The notes beneath the pieces were generated by a model. That model had not been told where the DNA came from. It was given only the letters and a program-made list of their open reading frames with translations, and ran no database searches. A program made the translations under genes and the position numbers. From Metallyticus violacea (taxonomy: Eukaryota > Arthropoda > Insecta > Mantodea > Metallyticidae), in assembly GCA_030762175.1 (NCBI GenBank), contig CM060843.1, positions 32,871,001 through 32,935,000 of the forward strand: a stretch of DNA of 64,000 bases. The letters run 5' to 3'. This document shows positions 56,267-64,000 of the stretch, piece after piece; the first letter of the stretch is position 1; every line of letters starts with the position of its first letter.

Positions 56267-58115
56267 ACCGAATCTAATTCAAACTAAACTAAACTATAAA
56301 CTAAAGTAAACTATAAACTAAACTATAAACTAAACTAAACTAAATTATAAATTATCTAAATTATCTAAACTAAACTAAAGTAACCTAACTTAAACTAACC
56401 TAATCTAACCTAAACTAAACTAACCTAACCTAACCTAACCTAACGTAACGTAAATTGTATTAATCTAAAATAAACTAACTAAGCTAAGCTAAGCTAAACT
56501 AAACTAAAATAAACTAAACTAACTTAACCTAACATAACCTAACGTAACCGAACCTAACCTAAACTAAACTAAGCTAACCTAACCTAACATAACCTAACCT
56601 AACCTAAACTAAACTAATCTAACCTAACCTAACCTAACCTAACCTAACATAACCTAAACGAAACTAAAATAAACTAAAATAAATTAACTATAAATTGAAC
56701 TACAAACCAAAATAAATTATAAACTAATTTATTAACTATACTAAACTATTAACTAAAATAAATTAACTAAACTAAACTAACCTAAACTAAACTAACCTAA
56801 ACTAAACTAAATTAAACTAAACTAGGCTAAGCTTACCTAAACTAAAATAAACTAATCTACACTAAACTATTCTAAATGCAACTAAACTAAACTAAACTAA
56901 CCTAACCTAACTTAACCTAACCTAACCTAACCTAAACTAAATTATACTCTACTAACCTAACATAACCTAACCTAATCTAATCTAAACTAAACTAAACTAA
57001 ACTAAAGTAAACTAAATTAAACTAAACTATACTAAACTACACTAAATTAAACAATAAACTAAAGTAAATTAAACAACAAAATAAACTATAAACTTAGTTA
57101 AACAAAACTAAACTAAACTAAAATACACTAACCTAACCTAACCTAACCTAACCTAACTGAAACTAAAGTAAACTAAAATAAAGTATGAACTAAACTAAAC
57201 TGAACTATAAACTAAATTATAAACTAAACTTAACTATACTAAACTGTAAACTAAACAAAACTTAATTAAACTTAACTATACTAAACTAAACTAAACTAAG
57301 CTAACCTAAACTAACTTAATGTAACCTAACCTAACCGAAACTAAACTAAACTAAACTAATCTAACATAATCTAACTTAAACTAATCTAACCTAAACTGAA
57401 CTATAAACTAAAGTAAACTATATACTAATCTATAAATTAAACTTAATTAAACTAAACCATAAATTATCTAAACTTAACTAAACTAAGCTAAAGTAACCTA
57501 ACTTAACCTAACCTAATTAAACTAAACTAAACGAACCTAACCTAACCTAACGTAACGTAAGCTATACTAATCTAAAATAAACAAACTAACCTAAACTAAA
57601 CTAAACTATATACTTAACTATAAACTAAACTTATAAATAAACTAAAATAAACTAAACTATAAACTACACTAAACTTACCTAAACTAAACTAAAGTAACTT
57701 AACCTAACATAACCTAACGTAACCGAACCTAACCTAAACTAAACTAAACTAAACTAAGCTAATCCAACCTAACCTAACATAACTTAATCGAAACTAAACT
57801 GAACTAAACTAAAATATAAACTACACTATAAACTGAACTAAACTATAAACTAAACTGTAAACTATACTGAACTATTAACTAAAATAAATTAACTAAACTA
57901 TACTAACCTAAAATAACCTAACATAACCTAAATAGAATTAAACTAAACTAACCTAACCTAACCTAACCTAAACTTAACTAAACTAAACTTAAATAACCTA
58001 ACCTGACCTAACTAAATCTAACCTAAACTAAATTAAACTAAACTAAACTAAACTAAACTAAACTAATCTAAATTAAGTAAACTAAATTAAATTAAACTAA
58101 ACTAAACTAAACTAA
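56267..58115. repeat. S block, copy 7
   Basis: Complete copy, 1,849-1,853 bases. It shares the TATAAACTAAAG form after the landmark with copy 5. Private change: TTATCTAAATTATCTAAAC near 56350, a short duplication of ATTATCTAA. Confidence 0.86.
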
Positions 58116-58869
58116 ACTTACAGAATCTAATTCAAACTAAATTAAACTATAAACTAAAGTAAACAATAAACTAAACTATAAACTAAACTAAACATAACTA
58201 AACTAAACTAAACTAAACTAACTTAACCTAACATAACCTAACGTAACCGAACCTAACCTAAACGAAACGAAACTAAACTAAACTAAACTACACTATAAAC
58301 TAAAGTAAACTATAAACTAAACTATAAACTATACTAAACTATAAACTAAACTAAACTAAACTAAAGTAAAATAACCTAAACTAACCTAACCTAAGCTAAA
58401 CTAAGCTAAACTAAACTAAACTAACATAACCTAACCTAACATAACCTAATGTAAATTAAACTAAACTAAACTATGCTCACCTAACCTAAACTAAACTAAA
58501 ATAAACCAAACTAAACTAAACTAAACTAACCTAACCCAACCTAAACTAAACCAAGCTAAATTAAACTAAACTAAACTATAAACTAACCAAAACTTAACTA
58601 ACCTAAACTAAACCAAACTAAGCTAACATAACCTAACCTAAACTAAACTAACCTAACCTAAACAAAACTAAACAAAACTAAAGTAAACTAAACTAAACTA
58701 ATCTAAACTAAACTAACCTAACCTAACCTAACCTAACCTAACCTAAACTAAACTATAAACTAAACTAAAGTACCCTAACCAAACCTAACCTAAACTAAAA
58801 TAAACTAAACTAATCTAACCTACCCTAAACTAAACTAAACTAAACTAAACTATACTAAACTATAAACTA
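58116..58869. repeat. Short S start followed by E block, copy 2
   Basis: ACAGAATCTAATTC at 58120 begins a second S in tandem, as at 36489. After about 75 bases it switches to ACATAACTAAAC and the E block (GAAACGAAAC near 58263, GTAAAATAACC near 58365, the single-copy CTATGCTCACC near 58471). It rejoins the C block at the ATATGCTAAAC word near 58879. This is a replacement relative to the 36.5-37.0 kb partner. Confidence 0.78.
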
Positions 58870-60040
58870 AACTAAACTATATGCTAAACTAAATTAAGTA
58901 TAAACTAACTAAACTAAACTAAACTTAACTAAAGTAACCTAACCTAACCTAACCTAACCTAAACTAAACTAAATTAACCTAACCTAAGCTAACCTGAGCT
59001 AAACTATACTAAACTAAATTAAATTAAACTAAACAAAAGTATAAACTTAACCATAAACTAAACTAAACTAAACTATAAACTAAACTAAACTCAACTAAAT
59101 CGTACAGTAAACAAAATTTAATTAAACTAAATTAAAATAAACTCAACTAAACTGAACTATAAACTAAACTAAACAAATCTAAACAATAAACTATACTAAA
59201 CTAAAGTAAACTAACCTAAACTAACCTGACATATCCTAAACTGAACTAAACTAAATTAAACTAAACTAAACTATAAACTAAACCATAAACTAAACTAAAC
59301 TAAACTAAACTAAACAAATCTAAATTATAAACTAAACTAAACTAAAGTAAACTAACCTAAACTAACCTGACATAACCTCAACTGAACTAAACTAACTAAC
59401 TAACCTAAACGAAACTAAACTAAACTAAACTAATCTAACCTAACCTAACCTAACCTAAACGAAACTAAACTAAACTAAACTAAACTATAAACAAAACTAT
59501 AAACTAAATTACACTAAACTAAACTAAATAAATCTAAACTAGAAAACTAAACTAAACTCAACTAAAGTAAACTAATCTAAACTAACCTGACATAACTTAA
59601 ACTGAATTAAAGTAAACTAACCTAACCTAATCTAAACTAAACTAAACTAAATTCACTAAACTAAACTAAACTAAACTAACCTAACCTAACCTAAATTAAC
59701 CTAAACTAAACTTAACTAAACTAAACTATAAACTAAACTAAACTAAACTATAAACAAAATTATAATCTAACTAAATTAAATTTAACTAACCTAACCTAAC
59801 CTAACCTAACCTAAACTAACCGAAAATAAACTAAACTAACCTAACCTAACCTAACATAATCAAACTAAACCTAACCTAACCTAAACTAAACTAAACTAAC
59901 CTAAACTAAACTAAAGTAAACTAAACTAACCTAACCTAACCTAACCTAAACTAAACTAAACTAAGCTAACCTAACCTAAACTAAACTAAACTAAACGAAA
60001 CAGAACTAATCTAAACCAAACTAACGAAACTAAACTAAAC
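58870..60040. repeat. C block, copy 3
   Basis: GACATATCCTAAACTG near 59227 and CGAAACAGAACTAATC at 59996. Closest to copy 1: both read CATAACCTCAACTG (near 37570 and 59370), while copy 2 reads AATAACCTAAACTG. Confidence 0.8.
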
Positions 60041-60779
60041 CATAAACTAAACTATAAACTAAACTAAACTAAATTATAAACTAAACTATAAACTAAACTA
60101 AACTAAATTAATATAAATTAAACAAAACTAATGAAACAAAACTAAACTATACTAAACTAAACTAAACTGAACTATAAACTAAACTATAAACTAAACGAGA
60201 CAAATCTAAATTAAACTAAACTAAACTACACTAACCTAACCTAACATAACCTAACCTAACCTAACCTAACCTATCCTAACCTAAACCAAACCTAACTAAA
60301 CTAAAGTAAACTAACCTAACCTAAACTAAACTATAATAAATTAAATTAACCTAACCTAATATAAACTGAACTTAAATAAAATAAACTAAACTAACCTAAC
60401 CTAAACTAACCTAACCTAACCTAAACTTAACTTAAGTAAACTAAACTAAACTAAACTAATCTAAACTAAACTAATTTAAACTATAAACTAAACTATAAAC
60501 TAAACTAAACTAAAATAAAGTAAACTAAACTATCCTAACTTAACATAACCTAAACTAAACTAATCTAACCTAACCTAACCTAACCTAAACTACACTAAAC
60601 TAAACTAAATTATAAACTAAACTAAACTATAAATAAACTAAACTATAAATAAACTAAAATAAACTAAACTAAATTAAACAAAACTAAACTAAAGTAACCT
60701 AACTTCACCTAACCTAACCTAACCTAAACTAAACTAAACTGAACTAAACTGTAAACTAAACTATAAACCCAATTAAACT
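60041..60779. repeat. Y-like segment (V block), copy 2
   Basis: CGAGACAAATC at 60196, partner of 38231-39007. It has a small deletion near 60748 relative to that partner, removing the CCGATACTAAAC word. Confidence 0.7.
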
Positions 60780-62420
60780 AAACTATAAATTATCTAAACT
60801 AATGTAAACTAAGCTAAACTAAAGTAACCTAACTTAACCTAACCTAACCTAACCTAAACTAAAATGAATTAAATTAACCTAACCTAACCTAACGTAACGT
60901 AAACTAAACTAATCCAAAATATATTAACTAAGCTAATCTAAACTAAACTAAACTAAACTAAACTAAACTAAACTATACTAAACTATATACTTAAGTATAA
61001 ACTAAACTAAACTAATTAATAAACCAAATTTTAAACTTAACTAAACATAACTAAACTAAACTAAACTAAACTAAACTAAATTAACCTAACATAACCTAAC
61101 GTAACCGAACATAACCTAAACGAAACGAAACTAAACTAAACTAAACTACACTATAAACTAAACTAAACTATAAATTAAACTATAAACTATACTAAACTAT
61201 TAACTAAAATAAATTAACTAAACTAAACTACCCTAAACTAACCTAACCTAAACTAAATTAACTAAACTGACCTAAATTACCTAACAAAAATTAACTAAAC
61301 TAAACTAAACTATTCTAAATCCAACTAAATTAATCTAAACTAAATTAACTAACCTAACCTAACTTAACCTAACCAAACCTAACCTAAACTAAACTAAACT
61401 ATACTTAACTAACCTAACCTAACCTAACCTCACGTAACCTAACCTAAACTAAACTTAAACAAACTAAACTAAAACTAAACTAAAATAAACTAAATTAAAC
61501 TAAATCAAACTAAACTACACTAAATTAAACTATAAACTAAACTAAACTAAACTACAAAATAAACTATAAACTTAACTAAAAAAAACTAAACTAAACTAAA
61601 CTAAACTAAACTAAACTAACCTAACCTAACCTAACATAACCTAATTTAAACTAAACTAAACTAAACTAAACTAAAGTATATCCTAAACTAAACTAAACTA
61701 TAAACTAAATTATAAACTAAACTAAACTATAAATTAACTAAACTAAATTAAACTAAACTAACCTAACCCAACCTAACTTAACCTAACCTAATCTAATCTA
61801 AACTAAACTAACTAACCTAACTAACCTAACCCAAACTAAACTAATCTAATCTAAATTAACTAACCTAAACTAAACAAAACTAAACCAAACTAAACCATAA
61901 ACTAATCTATAAACTAAACTAAACTATAAACCAAACTGTAACTAAACTTAACTAAACTATACTGTAAACTAAACTAAACTTAACTAAACTTAACTAAACT
62001 AAACTAAACTAACCCAAAATAACCTAACTTAAATTAACCTAACCTAACCTAACCCAAACTAAACTAAACTAAATTAAACTTAACTAACCTAAACTAAACT
62101 AAACTAAACTATACTAAACTAATCTAAACTAAACTGCACCATAAACTAAACTATAAACTAAACTAGACTATAATCTTAACTGTAAACTAAATTAAACTAT
62201 AAACTAAACTATAAACTAAATTTAACTAAACTAAACTAAACGAGCCTAACCCAACTTAACCTAACTTAATCTAAACTAAAATAAAGTAAACTAATCTAAC
62301 CTAAACTATCCTAGCCTAACATAACCTAAATGAAACTAAACTATACTAAACTTAACTAAATTAAAAAAACTAAACTAAACTAAACTATAAACTAAACGAA
62401 ACTAAATTAAACTAACCTAA
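60780..62420. repeat. D block, copy 3
   Basis: GCAC at 62136 with TAGACTATAATC after it. Same order as 14258-15890 and closest to 39008-40640, sharing GAGCCTAACCC near 62242 (40460) where copy 1 has CGAACCTAACCC. Confidence 0.82.
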
Positions 62421-62710
62421 GCTAACATAACCTAACCTAACTTAAGCTTACCTAACCTAAACTAAACTAAACTACTATAATGAACTAAATTAACCTAACC
62501 TAACCTAACATAACCTAGCCTAAACTAACCTAACCTAAACTAAAAAAAACTAACCTAAGCTAAACTAACCTAAACTAAACTAAACTAAACTAACCTAACC
62601 TAACCTAACCTAACCTAAATTAAATAAACTATCCTAAGCTAACCTAACCTAACCAAACTAAATCTAACCTAACCTAAACTAAACTAAACTAACCTAAACT
62701 AAACTAAACT
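62421..62710. repeat. Link between D and Y
   Basis: Pentamer DNA with CTTAAGCTTACC near 62448, ACTACTATAATGAAC near 62471 and AAATAAACTATCC near 62621. The latter part matches the end of the 40641-40790 piece. Confidence 0.62.
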
Positions 62711-64000
62711 AAACGAAACTAAACTAAACTAACCTAACCTAAACTAAACTAAACTACTAAACTAAAATAAACTCACCTAACATAACCTAAGCTAACCTAA
62801 CCTAAACTAAACTAAAGTAAACTAAACTAACCTAACCCAACCTAACCTAAATTAAACTAAACTAAACTAAGCTAACCTAACCTAAACTAAACTAAACTAA
62901 AACAAACAGTACTAAACTAAACCAAACCAAACTAAACTAAACTAAACCATAAACTAAACTATAAATTAAACTAAACTAAATTAAAAATTAAACTATATAC
63001 TAAACTAAACTAAACTAAATTAAAATAAATTAAACAAAACTAAATTAAACAAAACTAAACTATACTAAACTAAACTAAACTGAACTATAAACTAAACTAT
63101 AAACTAAACGAGTAAAATCTAAACTAAACTAAACTAAACTACACTAACCTAACCTAACATAACCTAACTTAACCTAACCTAACCTAACCTAACCTAAACT
63201 AAACTAAACTAAACTAACCTAACCTAACCTAAACTAAACTAAATTAAATTAACCTAACCTAATATAAACAGAACTAAACTAAACTGAACTAAACTACACT
63301 AACCTAACCTAACATAACCTAACCTAACCTAACCTAACCTAACCTAAACTAAACTTAAGTAAACTAAACTAAACTAATCTAAACTAAACTAATTTAAACT
63401 ATAAACTAAACTAAAATAAAATAAACTAAACTAAACTATCCTAACCTATCCTAACCTAAACTAAGCTAAACTAATCTAACCTAACCTAACCTAACCTAAA
63501 CTACACTAAACTAAACTAAATTATAAACTAAACTAAACTATAAATAAACTAAAATAAACTAAACTAAATTAAACTAAACTAAACTAAAGTAACCTAACTT
63601 CACCTAACCTAACCTAAACTAAACTAAACTTACCTAACCTAACCTAACCTAACGTAAACTATACTAATCTAAACTAAACTAACTAAGCTTAACTAAACTA
63701 AACTAACCTGAACTAAACTATCCTAACCTAAATTAAATTAATCAAACCTAACCTAACCAAACCGAAACTAAACTAAACTAAACTGTAAACTAAACAATAA
63801 ACTAAAATAAACTAAACTATAAATTATCTAAACTAAACTAAACTAAGCTAAACTAAAGTAACCTGACTTAACCTAACCTAACCTAAACTAAAATAAATTA
63901 ATCTAACCTAACGTAACGTAAAGTAAACTAATCCAAAATAAACTAACTAAGCTAATCTAAACTAAACTACACTAAACTAAACTATACTAAACTATATACT
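62711..64000. repeat. Y block, cut by the right edge
   Basis: Follows Y copy 4 with an offset of 20,590 at CGAGTAAAATCT (63109) and 20,583 at the last ten bases (63991-64000 equal 43408-43417). In copy 4 the next S landmark comes 196 bases after that point, so an S block is expected just beyond the window. Confidence 0.85.

Larger units (their letters stand above)
1..64000. repeat. TTAGG/TTAGT-type degenerate pentamer satellite filling the window
   Basis: Seen: the + strand is a continuous run of the words CCTAA and ACTAA with point variants (CATAA, CGTAA, CTTAA, GCTAA, ATTAA) and a recurring extra AT that gives a 7-base ATAAACT step. Short CCTAA-rich patches of roughly 10-50 bases alternate with ACTAA-rich patches. 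All words point the same way. G is rare on the + strand and A makes up about half. No coding is possible: TAA on the + strand and TAG on the - strand recur in nearly every unit, and 5-base spacing puts them in all three frames. No tRNA, rRNA, transposon end, CRISPR array, promoter or terminator is visible. Known: TTAGG is the usual insect and arthropod telomere repeat. Inferred: a telomere-derived satellite. A chance resemblance of an A-rich pentamer satellite cannot be excluded. Confidence 0.97.

Noticed and set aside
1..64000. Protein-coding genes on either strand
   Set aside because: TAA on the + strand and TAG on the - strand occur in nearly every 5- or 7-base unit and fall in all frames, so any open frame is only a handful of codons long.
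1..64000. CRISPR array
   Set aside because: There are no constant repeats separated by unique spacers; the whole sequence is degenerate pentamers without a palindromic repeat of fixed length and spacing.
1..64000. An active pure telomere
   Set aside because: Perfect CCTAA runs rarely exceed six units and most words are mutated, so this is not freshly synthesised telomere DNA, although it may derive from it.
1..64000. Centromere protein B box or other known satellite motif
   Set aside because: The known box needs several C/G positions (TTCG with CGGG); such G-rich words are absent, and a centromeric role cannot be judged from sequence.
1..64000. Diverged HSATII/III-type (GGAAT) pentamer satellite
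   Set aside because: The word is CTAAA/CTAAC, not GGAAT/CATTC; only the general architecture of a degenerate pentamer is similar.
1..64000. AT-rich replication origin elements
   Set aside because: AT-rich stretches such as 395-480 are variant pentamers repeated with the S block; no origin consensus is recognisable and none can be supported.

Overview
This window is one uninterrupted block of satellite DNA with no gene. From the first base to the last, the + strand is built from degenerate 5-base words of two main kinds, CCTAA and ACTAA, read on the - strand as TTAGG and TTAGT. A common variant adds AT between units (a 7-base ATAAACT step). All words run in the same orientation; I saw no inverted stretch, no unique DNA, no transposon and no RNA gene. 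G is rare on the + strand. TAA occurs in almost every unit on the + strand and TAG in almost every unit on the - strand. Because 5 and 3 share no factor, every reading frame is stopped every few codons, so coding is excluded on both strands.

TTAGG is the telomere repeat of most insects and many other arthropods. The simplest reading is therefore a telomere-derived subtelomeric, interstitial or pericentromeric satellite in an arthropod. That assignment is an inference from the word alone: an unrelated A-rich pentamer satellite in another eukaryote would look similar, and no gene is present to decide. If the array is subtelomeric, the strand polarity places the chromosome end to the left of position 1.

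The real content is a second layer of organisation. Rare variant words serve as landmarks and show that the window is a mosaic of long blocks copied several times, with near-identical sequence where I aligned copies by eye. I named the blocks S (about 1.86 kb, seven main copies plus truncated ones), A (5.6-7.3 kb, three copies), Y (about 1.6 kb, four complete copies, one partial and one cut by the right edge), Z, P, C, D, E and V. The order is S-A-(short S)-Y | S-Z-D-...-Y | S-A-(short S)-Y | S-Z(deleted)-Y(partial) | P-S-(short S)-C-V-D-...-Y | S-A-(short S)-... | E-C-D(partial) | P-S-E-C-V-D-...-Y. Copies I and II of A lie about 19.5 kb apart, and II and III about 24.2 kb apart. A second family at 34.1-40.8 kb recurs at 55.7-62.6 kb, 21.6-21.9 kb away.

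Copies differ by private events that can be placed to within a few bases: a 661-bp tandem duplication only in A copy I, a 60-bp tandem duplication in all three A copies, deletions of about 3,056, 1,275, 680 and 201 bp, a 34-bp duplication, and local expansions of a GCTAA word. The junctions fall in short shared sequence, as expected from unequal recombination or replication slippage. I found no sign of a protein-coding or RNA-based biological system. What merits attention is the size of the higher-order repeat and its fusion of telomere-like words into multi-kilobase units.

Block borders are estimates read by eye from landmarks, generally good to some tens of bases; landmark positions and offsets given to the base were counted from the numbered lines.
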